Shown: positions 1-5,222 of the stretch, in pieces
How the letters are laid out: each line of letters starts with the position of its first letter
Position numbering within the stretch: position 1 is the first letter of the stretch
Assembly: GCA_031284295.1 (NCBI GenBank)
Contig: JAITAE010000258.1
Location: forward strand, 1 to 5,513
DNA from: Spirochaetaceae bacterium
GTDB lineage: Bacteria > Spirochaetota > Spirochaetia > Treponematales > Breznakiellaceae
Direction: 5' to 3'
DNA: 5,513 bases
The notes under the pieces: model-generated
Told to the model about the DNA's origin: nothing
The model's database searches: none
Seen by the model: the letters and a program-made list of their open reading frames with translations, nothing else
Translations under genes and position numbers: made by a program

Positions 1-260
1 ATGGAAAATTCTTCCGGTTCCGGAACGCCTTCGACAAGGCCGGTTTCAAATTCCGAATTTACCGAAACAATTTGTTCGATTTCTTTTTCGGAATAATCCA
101 TGCCGCCAAGGCCGTCCGCACCGGCAAAGCGCGTCAGGTAAAGTTTGTCATAAATTGTTTTAGCGAAATTCGCGGCGCTTGCCGGAAAATAGTAAATCAC
201 ACAGAATATAATGAAAGAACGCGCTATATTTTGTCTTGTAATATGGAACTTTTTAAACAC
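1..260 (-). CDS. secreted protein of unknown function, 5' part only (runs off the left edge)
   Basis: From a GTG at 260 the minus strand is open to the window edge for 86 full codons. The N-terminus reads (M)FKKFHITRQNIARSF, then the hydrophobic IIFCVIYYF, then PASAANFAK. This is a signal peptide with a basic n-region and an AxA-type cleavage site near residue 29. The mature part begins with KTIYDKLYLTRFAGADGLGG and then turns acidic (MDYSEKEIEQIV, a stretch with V-E-G-V-P-E-P-E-E). The upstream in-frame stop is TAA at 266-264. GGGG (272-269) eight bases before the GTG is a modest ribosome binding site. The start lies 25 bases after the MBL stop, so the gene is probably the fifth of the operon. 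I do not recognise a family. The rest lies outside the window. Confidence 0.65.
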   Translation of the reverse strand, partial: MFKKFHITRQNIARSFIIFCVIYYFPASAANFAKTIYDKLYLTRFAGADGLGGMDYSEKEIEQIVSVNSEFETGLVEGVPEPEEFS

Positions 261-284
261 TTTTTATACCCCAGTAATGAAAGT

Positions 285-290
285 ATTATA
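285..290 (-). promoter_or_regulatory. perfect TATAAT overlapping the MBL stop codon, possible internal promoter
   Basis: The minus strand reads ACGATATAATAC, with a perfect -10 hexamer at 290-285 in an AT-rich stretch 24 bases before the next GTG start. No good -35 box stands 16-18 bases upstream. A start near 278 would leave a leader of roughly 18 bases including GGGG. The site is suggestive only. Confidence 0.3.
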
Positions 291-1191
291 TCGTTAAAAC
301 CAAGCCTTCTTTTGCCGTAATTATTTTCAGAGCGGAGTCATTTTCCACGTATTGCGCCGCTAGGCCGCGTAACATCTCATCCGTTCTCGAAGGTTCATGG
401 TGATAAATAATCAAATTCCTCACACCCGCTATTTTCGAGTTCTTTATCGCGCTTTCATACGATGTATGACCCCAATTCTGCTTCCCATTCCTGTACTCCG
501 CTTCCGTGTAGGAACTGTCGTGAACAAGAATATCGGCGTTTACCAAAAAATCCGTCAGTTTTTTGTTTTCCGTTTCCGCGCTTATGCGGCCTTCGTAATC
601 CGCTTCAGCGCTGTACATCGGATCCGATTCATCGCCAAACGGATTCCAGAACTGTTCATGGTCCGTAACAACCGCTATCGTCTTTCCCTTGTATTCGAAA
701 CGGTAACCCAGCGTAATCACCGGGTGGTTAAGCATTTTGCTTATTACCGTTAACCCGTCCCCAAGATCGAGCGTTGTCTCAAGGATATCCGTGAATGTCA
801 GCTTCGCCGGGAATTCGGAAATGTGTACGGGCCAGAAAGGATAGTCCGTGGCAAGTTCCAGCGCGCGGTGTAAGGTGAAGCCTTCCGGCATTACAGGCCC
901 GTATATGCGAAATTCGCTCGTTGGGATAAAGAGCGGCGCAAACACCGGAAAACCGATAATGTGGTCCCAATGGGTGTGCGTAACAAAAATGTCGGCGCTG
1001 ATCGGCCCTTTTTTCAGATCGTTTGCCAAAAGACTGCCGCCAAGCGCGCGTATGCCGGTGCCAAAGTCAACGATGACAAGTCTGCCGTCCGCCCGCAGCT
1101 CCAGGCATGAAGTGTTACCGCCGAATTCCACGGTTTCTTTGCCGGGGCTTGCTATGGAACCGCGTGTTCCCCAGAAACGTATGGACAGCAT
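286..1191 (-). CDS. MBL-fold metallo-hydrolase (RNase Z / cyclic-nucleotide phosphodiesterase-like branch)
   Basis: A 301-residue cytoplasmic protein beginning MLSIRFWGTRGSIASPG and GGNTSC, the standard opening of a widespread MBL-fold group related to RNase Z and class II cAMP phosphodiesterases. Metal-site residues are visible: THTHWDHIIG (H72, H74, D76, H77), H156 in LNHPV, D177 in VVTDHE, and a late histidine in IIYHHEP (H264 or H265). HDSSY (224-228) and WGHTS (240-244) are further family blocks. All ligands are present, so an active di-metal, probably zinc, hydrolase is expected. The substrate, perhaps a phosphodiester, cannot be read from sequence. The start at 1191 overlaps the HDOD stop as TGATG and has GGAGG seven bases upstream (1203-1199). 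Coupling to the HDOD gene suggests a shared signalling function (inference). The TAA stop lies within a TATAAT hexamer that may serve the next gene. Confidence 0.9.
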   Translation of the reverse strand: MLSIRFWGTRGSIASPGKETVEFGGNTSCLELRADGRLVIVDFGTGIRALGGSLLANDLKKGPISADIFVTHTHWDHIIGFPVFAPLFIPTSEFRIYGPVMPEGFTLHRALELATDYPFWPVHISEFPAKLTFTDILETTLDLGDGLTVISKMLNHPVITLGYRFEYKGKTIAVVTDHEQFWNPFGDESDPMYSAEADYEGRISAETENKKLTDFLVNADILVHDSSYTEAEYRNGKQNWGHTSYESAIKNSKIAGVRNLIIYHHEPSRTDEMLRGLAAQYVENDSALKIITAKEGLVLTI

Positions 1192-2036
1192 CAGACCCCC
1201 TCCAGACCGATAAAAGCGGCTGTCTTTTTAAATTCAGCCCGGAAAGGTTTTTCGATTTCTTCAAAAATGTTTTCGCTTAGGCCAAGCAGCTTAAAAAGTT
1301 CAGCGGGAACGGGCTGCTGCAAACGAGACGCCGTACTTTTGACCGCCGCCCATTTATCCGAAATTGAGACCGCCAGCGCGGTATGGCGCACCGCGTCCTG
1401 GTAATTTCCCGTGTAAGACGTGTAGTCCTGATGGAATGCGATGACATCGTGAATTCCGGGCGGAAAGCCCCAAAGTTTCGCGGTAAGCCGCCCGGCTTCC
1501 GCCGTTGTAATACCGCCGCCTGTACCGGTAAACTCGACGCCGCTTTCTTGCGAAAGGGCAAAGCCGCCTATGTCGTGCAGCAGACCGGCGCAGTAGTATT
1601 CTTGAACGCCGCGCCCGGTAATGCCGCGCCGTTTTGCCAGCAACAGGGAAACAATACCGGCGGCAAGCGAGCGGCGCAGAAAATCCATCTGTTTGTTTCC
1701 AGTCTTTTTGTCCGCCTTCTGCCGCGCCATTGTCCGTTCGACCGCCTTAAGCACATTGTTTTTTACGGTATTGACGTTTAGTTTGATGATTATATGCGGA
1801 ATCCCGAAAAAATCCCGCGGCATTTCCGGAAAAAATTCATGGTACAACCCGTATGTTATACCGGTCAGCACCGGATCGGCGTTGATTATTGTAAAAAGAT
1901 CGTAGGGATTTAATTTGCCGCTTTTACAAATATCGTAAATTTTCAGGGCCGACGGCATTATGACCGGATAATGCCTGAAAACCATACCCTCATCATCAAG
2001 CCGCCGCGAGGAGGCGGATTTAGTGTTCCCTGTCAT
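1191..2036 (-). CDS. HDOD domain protein
   Basis: A 281-residue cytoplasmic protein with no signal peptide or membrane segment. Residues about 22-230 fit the HDOD fold, an HD-related all-helical domain of bacterial regulatory proteins. YPVIMPSALKIYDI (23-36) and LFTIINADPVLTGITYGLYH (47-66) match the typical 'I..DP.L...' opening. YYCAGLLHDIGGFAL (147-161) keeps the HD pair (H154, D155), and a late histidine in VIAFHQD (198-204) matches the position of a family histidine. The remaining HD-phosphohydrolase metal ligands are not evident, so catalysis is doubtful and a signalling or protein-interaction role is more likely. No receiver, GGDEF or EAL domain is attached. The ATG overlaps the LamG stop (ATGA) and has AGGA seven bases upstream (2047-2044). 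The stop overlaps the next start (TGATG), indicating translational coupling on both sides. The partner and signal are unknown. Confidence 0.85.
   Translation of the reverse strand: MTGNTKSASSRRLDDEGMVFRHYPVIMPSALKIYDICKSGKLNPYDLFTIINADPVLTGITYGLYHEFFPEMPRDFFGIPHIIIKLNVNTVKNNVLKAVERTMARQKADKKTGNKQMDFLRRSLAAGIVSLLLAKRRGITGRGVQEYYCAGLLHDIGGFALSQESGVEFTGTGGGITTAEAGRLTAKLWGFPPGIHDVIAFHQDYTSYTGNYQDAVRHTALAVSISDKWAAVKSTASRLQQPVPAELFKLLGLSENIFEEIEKPFRAEFKKTAAFIGLEGV
1199..1203 (-). promoter_or_regulatory. ribosome binding site GGAGG of the MBL-fold gene
   Basis: Minus-strand GGAGG, then GGGTCTG, then ATG at 1191. It is the strongest Shine-Dalgarno match in the window and lies inside the end of the HDOD gene. 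Confidence 0.7.
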
Positions 2037-3757
2037 TCGCTTATCCTAAGCGGACGCGCGGATATTTCACGTGAATAGTCACCGGGCTGTCCCAGATCAT
2101 CGTAAGAACTCACTGAAAAGTAGTATAGGACACCATTGACAAGGTTGTCAAGGCTGACGGAGAGCCGCTTCCCTACGTCCACCGGCGAAGGGCCTGAGGA
2201 GGAGCCTTCACCGAAATAATCGCCGGAAGCGGTTCCGTAGTAAACGATGTATCCCGCAACGCTATCATCCTTTGACGGCCTCCAGGACAGCTCGACGCAG
2301 CCGTCCTTGACCGCCGCCCTAAGGTAGGGCGGCGGTTCGGGCGCGCTTTTCCTTGCGAATACGACGTTTAGCTCTTCAAGGTAAGGAGTTGTCTCAAAGT
2401 CGCCGTCCGGGTAAAACTGAGCGGCAAGCTCTATGTAGCGGCCCAGCACCGTATTCAACGGCTTGCCCGGCGTAAATGTACGCCACGCCGCGTTGTCCCA
2501 TGAATAGAGCGAATCGGAACCGCGTATAAAAAACTGAATCTGAGCGCCGCCGGGAAAGTCAAAAGAGCCCGTATCCCCGGATTTGTTCCGCCTGTTTTCG
2601 CCGTACGCGCCGCCTTTCGCGTCAACACGCAGAACGGCACTGTTTTGCGCGCCCAGGTCTATCGGCACGCTCTGCGCCCTGCCGCTTTGGGAATAACGGC
2701 GCAGGGCGGCCTGTTCCACGAAACGTTTGTGGATACGGAAATTGTCTATCATGCCGTTAAAGCGCTTGCCCAGCGTAAAGCCGCCGCGCTCCCCGGCCAC
2801 GGGCATAAAAATATCCCCGCCCTCCACGCCGGAAGAAGTCGTGTATGCAATGTCTTCCAGCACGCCATTTACAAGGTACTCCAGCAGCCCGGTCTCCCCG
2901 TCAAAACGAAGCAAGTGGTGGCTCCACAGTTTGGGGACGATAGGCGCGGAGGAAGCCAGACTGAGGTCCATGCTTTCCGCGGAAATGGACCGTTCGGTTT
3001 TTGGCGCGAAGAAAAAGTTTTTTATGCTCCATTCAATGCGGTTTTTTGACACGGTACAGATAAGGGACTGATTTTTATAGACGCCTGCGCCGTTCTTTAC
3101 CGCGGCGGTCCAGCCTAGGACTTCTTCACCGTTTTCCATGCCGCCAGGATAGAGCCAGAATTCTATCGAAAAATCGCCGATACTCCGGCCCGCGGAAAAA
3201 AGCGCGCCGCCCCGGCGCGCCGTTATGACGAGGGGCGCTTCGGCTGCAGCCCCCGGAGTCGTTGCGCTCAACATCTTTGAAAAGACCGCCGCGCCCGCGC
3301 CTAAGCGCGCCCACGCCGTTCCCGCCGCGTGTACGGCCTCCGATACGGACAGCGTGTAGTTACCGGTGTTGTCGATAAACATTTCCGCATCGCCTTCGTC
3401 GAATGAAAGCGACATATCGAGCGACGCGTCACGGGTTTTGTCAACGGAACTGAGCGCGAGCACCTTTCCGGGGCGCACGTTTTCCAGTTCCGCAAGGCCG
3501 TCCCTCAGGCCGAACTGTTTCCAGCCGGCCTCTCCGCCGAATTTCAGAACATCCTCGCCAAGCCCAAAGGCGGGAATGCCCGCCGCAAGGCTTGTGACCA
3601 GGAGCGGCGGCAAAGGCCGCGCAAGGGATAGAAGCGGAATGATTACCGCCGCAAAACCGTGTTTACCGTGCGCAGCCGTCCGTAAGGCGGCGGTAATCAT
3701 TGTAGCGGATAGCCCGGTTTGCGGCGCTTTGCGCCGCAAATGCGCCCAAAATTTCAA
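2033..3757 (-). CDS. secreted LamG (laminin-G-like/ConA-like) and fibronectin type III protein
   Basis: The frame is open from a GTG at 3808 (591 aa), but that GTG has no ribosome binding site. A TTG at 3757 is preceded by AGAGGG seven bases upstream, giving 574 residues, and is preferred. Residue numbers here follow the longer form. An unusually long basic N-terminus leads to a hydrophobic export segment (about 53-82, FAAVIIPLL through SLAAGIPAFG). A LamG/concanavalin-like sandwich runs from about 195 to 370, with FSIEFWLYP at 213-221, LWSHHLLRFDG at 294-304 and the family-typical GMIDNFRIHKR end at 352-362. A jelly-like region follows (380-485), and a fibronectin type III domain closes the protein (about 490-587; VELSWRPS, AGYIVYYG, YYFSVSSYD). 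Such proteins bind glycans or act as envelope scaffolds. The substrate is unknown. The stop overlaps the HDOD start (ATGA). The coding region contains several strong inverted repeats. Confidence 0.85.
   Translation of the reverse strand: MKFWAHLRRKAPQTGLSATMITAALRTAAHGKHGFAAVIIPLLSLARPLPPLLVTSLAAGIPAFGLGEDVLKFGGEAGWKQFGLRDGLAELENVRPGKVLALSSVDKTRDASLDMSLSFDEGDAEMFIDNTGNYTLSVSEAVHAAGTAWARLGAGAAVFSKMLSATTPGAAAEAPLVITARRGGALFSAGRSIGDFSIEFWLYPGGMENGEEVLGWTAAVKNGAGVYKNQSLICTVSKNRIEWSIKNFFFAPKTERSISAESMDLSLASSAPIVPKLWSHHLLRFDGETGLLEYLVNGVLEDIAYTTSSGVEGGDIFMPVAGERGGFTLGKRFNGMIDNFRIHKRFVEQAALRRYSQSGRAQSVPIDLGAQNSAVLRVDAKGGAYGENRRNKSGDTGSFDFPGGAQIQFFIRGSDSLYSWDNAAWRTFTPGKPLNTVLGRYIELAAQFYPDGDFETTPYLEELNVVFARKSAPEPPPYLRAAVKDGCVELSWRPSKDDSVAGYIVYYGTASGDYFGEGSSSGPSPVDVGKRLSVSLDNLVNGVLYYFSVSSYDDLGQPGDYSREISARPLRISE
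2310..2336. repeat. perfect 12-base hairpin in the linker before the fibronectin domain
   Basis: ACCGCCGCCCTA (2310-2321) pairs perfectly with 2325-2336 around a three-base loop. It encodes PPPYLRAA (about residues 492-499), the proline-rich hinge into the fibronectin type III domain. No T run follows on the minus strand, so it is not a terminator. Confidence 0.65.
3196..3220 (-). terminator. intragenic terminator-like hairpin plus T6 on the sense strand of the LamG gene
   Basis: On the minus strand GCGCGCCG (3220-3213), a GGG loop and CGGCGCGC (3209-3202) form a perfect eight-base all-GC stem. It is followed directly by TTTTTT (3201-3196). This has the form of an intrinsic terminator but lies in codons for ARRGGALFS, ~1.2 kb before the stop. 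Translating ribosomes would normally suppress it. If active, it would cause polarity on the HDOD, MBL and downstream genes. Confidence 0.35.
3638..3701. repeat. perfect 15-base inverted repeat in the LamG leader
   Basis: AATGATTACCGCCGC (3638-3652) is the exact reverse complement of 3687-3701, with 34 bases between. In the protein it gives the mirrored segments MITAA (37-41) and AAVII (53-57), flanking RTAAHGKHGF. Fifteen perfect bases at this distance are unlikely by chance. It may form a cruciform or mRNA stem, or mark a palindromic insertion. Confidence 0.75.
3718..3740. repeat. perfect 10-base hairpin just inside the LamG gene
   Basis: TTTGCGGCGC (3718-3727) and GCGCCGCAAA (3731-3740) form a perfect ten-base stem with a three-base loop. 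It lies 17 bases downstream of the proposed TTG start, within codons for LRRKAPQ. In mRNA this GC-rich hairpin would lie at or near the ribosome loading region and could lower or regulate initiation. Confidence 0.7.
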
Positions 3758-3764
3758 AATAATA

Positions 3765-3770
3765 CCCTCT
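3765..3770 (-). promoter_or_regulatory. ribosome binding site AGAGGG supporting a TTG start for the LamG protein
   Basis: Minus-strand AGAGGG, then TATTATT (seven bases), then TTG AAA TTT TGG. It is the only good Shine-Dalgarno match near the beginning of this frame. The GTG at 3808 follows GTTTTGATAT, which has no complementarity to the 16S rRNA tail. Confidence 0.6.
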
Positions 3771-3811
3771 TTAATACAGATACTAGGGAAGCGCCAAGTA
3801 CGCGCCACATA

Positions 3812-4720
3812 TCAAAACTGTTCGCCGAGCGCGTCCTGCCGCACGATGAAGGCTACGCGCCCCTCGTTCAACAAGCGCCTGTTCACTTCCGACGAAAGTA
3901 TGGTAACGGCGTCCTCGCGGTCTATGACGGGATCGGTCGGGTTTATGCCGAATACGCCGCGCGCTATGATGCGCAGCGGTTTGTCCCCCACCACCTGCCG
4001 CAGGCTCTCGCTGAGCCCCGAAGGGCCGCCCTTGAAAATGTTTTCCGCGCCGGTATAGTGGACCATAGAGAAGCCGGCTTCCCATCCGGGCCGAGTCATA
4101 CCCCTGTCGTATATCAAATTCATCCCGGTGTCCCAAATTTTCGGGAAAAGGCAGGGTGTCAGGGCCGCGGAACCCTTTCGGCCATGGACGGGAAGCTCGT
4201 CCTCAGCAATTATTATTATGCCCGTGTACTCCGCGACGGGCGCCGGGTTGACAAGATGCGCAATACGGGCGGACTCGCCGTGCCCGGCGAAGCGCGAAGC
4301 GATGTCTTTGAGGTCTATCGTGAACGACGAACTTATCGTGCGGAAATCAAGCGAATATTTGGGCGGTTTGCGTTCCGCCCGCAGCGTCAGAGCGTCTATC
4401 AGCGAAGGCGGAATCTCACCGGAATTTATCAAATCGCCTATGACTGTGGATGAATCAAGCCTGATGGAAAGTATGAGCGGCTGTACGCTGTCAAAATATT
4501 CGGAAAATAGTTTTTCTTCCGCCTGGGTCCTGCCGGATGGCGGACGTATGACATCCTCATCAAGATTAACGCTGAGTTCCGCGTCTATACGCATTCTTTC
4601 CCAGTCCAGCGAGCCGGTAACGCCGCTCTTTAGCTCCCGCGCCCCAAGCGGTGCGGCAAGGAAGGCGGCAAAAACGAGCAGCGCCGCCATATTCCGTTCA
4701 GTAAAAAGTATGCCAGGCAT
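3812..4720 (-). CDS. secreted protein of unknown function (302 aa)
   Basis: I do not recognise a named family. The N-terminus (MPGILFTERN, then the hydrophobic MAALLVFAAFLAAPLG, then ARE) is a signal peptide with likely cleavage after residue 27, so the ~275-residue mature protein acts outside the cytoplasm. It is mixed alpha/beta in appearance, has a single cysteine (C190) and no further membrane segment. Features include an acidic patch near residues 53-57, a hydrophobic GIIIIAEDELPVHG strand-turn at 167-180, and a C-terminal GVFGINPTDPVIDREDA block (255-271) followed by an amphipathic helix (about 271-287). The ATG at 4720 is preceded by AGAGG four bases upstream (4729-4725). A second ATG at codon 11 lacks such a site. 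The gene is the first of the tight operon, and the LamG gene follows it directly. An envelope role is inferred from export and neighbours only. Confidence 0.78.
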   Translation of the reverse strand: MPGILFTERNMAALLVFAAFLAAPLGARELKSGVTGSLDWERMRIDAELSVNLDEDVIRPPSGRTQAEEKLFSEYFDSVQPLILSIRLDSSTVIGDLINSGEIPPSLIDALTLRAERKPPKYSLDFRTISSSFTIDLKDIASRFAGHGESARIAHLVNPAPVAEYTGIIIIAEDELPVHGRKGSAALTPCLFPKIWDTGMNLIYDRGMTRPGWEAGFSMVHYTGAENIFKGGPSGLSESLRQVVGDKPLRIIARGVFGINPTDPVIDREDAVTILSSEVNRRLLNEGRVAFIVRQDALGEQF

Positions 4721-4724
4721 TTTT

Positions 4725-4729
4725 CCTCT
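4725..4729 (-). promoter_or_regulatory. ribosome binding site AGAGG of the 302-aa secreted protein
   Basis: Minus-strand AGAGG followed by AAAA and ATG. It decides the start at 4720 over the in-frame ATG at 4690, which has no purine-rich site. The spacing of four bases is short but usable. Confidence 0.6.
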
Positions 4730-4746
4730 TATCTATTGTTTATTAT

Positions 4747-4765
4747 CGGCGGTAGTTCGCCGCCG
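4747..4765. repeat. inverted repeat CGGCGG / CCGCCG in the intergenic gap
   Basis: A perfect six-base stem (4747-4752 with 4760-4765) surrounds a seven-base loop, about 25 bases before the start of the next gene. On the minus strand it is followed by ATAATAAACAAT rather than a T run, so it is not a typical intrinsic terminator for the toxin gene. It could be an operator, a leader hairpin, or chance in a CG-rich gap. Confidence 0.35.
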
Positions 4766-4829
4766 GGTTTAACACAAAGTCCCGGGGCCGCCACACCCCC
4801 GCCGCTCTGCAAGGCGATTTTTGGAGATT

Positions 4830-5222
4830 TTAGGCACGAAGCGCAACAAACTCTTTGTCAATGGAAGGGAAGAATGCGAACACGGCTTTTGGTTTCATTG
4901 ATGGTAATGAGAGCGCCGCGCTCAATTTCATCCGCGTATCGCCGAAGTATACGAATAATAGGAACGGCGGTCGTTTTCGGGTAAATGTCGGCGGTACGAA
5001 CCTGGACAACACTGGGTTTTTTAACCCGGTTTCCGCAAGCATCGCGCCGAAATCAAGGTCATGGGTAAGAAGCGCATACCCATTGGCCGCCGCATACGCG
5101 GCTATTTCAGAGTCCGGCGCGCTCACGCTCCCTATTTGGGACCAATGAACCGCCTCAATGTCATGACACGAAAAAAAGCCGGCCCAACTGGGAGAGCAGT
5201 TCATGTCTATAAGGATTTTCAT
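4830..5222 (-). CDS. DUF5615 PIN-like toxin, frame broken: canonical N-terminal half with an out-of-frame tail
   Basis: The open frame encodes 130 residues, but only the first ~69 resemble the family. MKILIDMNCSP at the start, the APDSE acidic motif (D37, E39) and LLTHDLDFGAMLA (D55, D57) are the expected metal-binding elements of a PIN-like nuclease fold. After L67-K68-N69 the open frame becomes proline/phenylalanine-rich and unlike DUF5615. The -1 frame instead continues with PSVVQVRT and ends in GALITINETKSRVRILPFH, the classical DUF5615 C-terminus, stopping at 4858. The combined product would be 121 residues, the usual family length. The switch falls on an A6 run. The ATG overlaps the upstream antitoxin stop, so translation is probably coupled. 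The gene is either a recent pseudogene, a homopolymer sequencing error, or expressed by -1 frameshifting. As read in one frame, the toxin should not fold properly. Confidence 0.8.
   Translation of the reverse strand: MKILIDMNCSPSWAGFFSCHDIEAVHWSQIGSVSAPDSEIAAYAAANGYALLTHDLDFGAMLAETGLKNPVLSRFVPPTFTRKRPPFLLFVYFGDTRMKLSAALSLPSMKPKAVFAFFPSIDKEFVALRA
4858..5016 (-). other. C-terminal half of the DUF5615 toxin in the -1 frame
   Basis: Reading the minus strand from CCC at 5016 to TGA at 4858 gives 52 residues beginning PSVVQVRTADIYP. They continue with a helical IIRILRRYADEIERGALITI part and end with NETKSRVRILPFH. This is the conserved end of DUF5615 proteins (pattern: PSVV.VR, helix, GALI.I.....RVR.LP). 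It has no start codon of its own with a ribosome binding site and makes sense only as a continuation of the frame that starts at 5222. The continuous similarity on both sides of the break, with no missing or duplicated residues, shows that exactly one base (or its translational equivalent) separates the two frames. Confidence 0.85.
5016..5022 (-). other. A-AAA-AAC slippery heptamer at the toxin frame break
   Basis: On the minus strand the zero-frame codons are TTA AAA AAC (residues 67-69). They contain the heptamer A AAA AAC in the X-XXY-YYZ phase required for tandem -1 slippage. Slippage here would continue with CCC AGT GTT, the frame that carries the correct C-terminus. The heptamer sits in a small inverted repeat, GGGTT-AAAA-AACCC (minus 5027-5014, five-base stem). 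I see no Shine-Dalgarno-like stimulator upstream and no strong hairpin downstream, so efficient programmed frameshifting is not established. Confidence 0.5.

Larger units (their letters stand above)
4721..4857. other. non-coding gap between the toxin gene and the five-gene operon
   Basis: Measured from the end of the restored toxin frame (4858) to the next start (4720), this 137-base gap has no credible gene. It is GC-rich with several C/G runs near 4780-4803 and turns AT-rich just before the next gene. It holds one inverted repeat (4747-4765), a GATAAT hexamer on the minus strand (4747-4742) that could be a -10 box, and the AGAGG ribosome binding site. No convincing -35 box stands 16-18 bases upstream of GATAAT, so whether the operon has its own promoter here is open. 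Confidence 0.5.

Noticed and set aside
72..320. Plus-strand 82-aa open frame at the left end
   Set aside because: The opposite strand encodes a convincing signal peptide from a GTG start, so this frame is taken as its shadow.
1456..1495. Eight-base inverted repeat CCGGGCGG / CCGCCCGG in the HDOD gene
   Set aside because: The stem is short, the loop is 24 bases and the composition is GC-rich, so chance is sufficient explanation.
3242..3251. Ten-base palindrome GGCTGCAGCC
   Set aside because: It lies in alanine-rich coding sequence and has no loop or associated element. It is expected occasionally by chance.
3366..4058. Plus-strand open frame (230 aa)
   Set aside because: Spans the junction of two minus-strand genes, has low-complexity composition and no ribosome binding site.
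3719..4453. Long plus-strand open frame (244 aa) opposite the secreted-protein and LamG genes
   Set aside because: Its translation is arginine-rich with no motif, and the minus strand here carries signal peptides, ribosome binding sites and operon junctions. It is a GC-driven shadow.
4128..4772. Plus-strand open frame (214 aa)
   Set aside because: Serine/arginine-rich with no domain, wholly antisense to the better-supported 302-aa gene.
4855..5148. Plus-strand 97-aa open frame over the toxin
   Set aside because: It is the exact antisense of the conserved -1 frame C-terminus of the toxin, which explains why it stays open.
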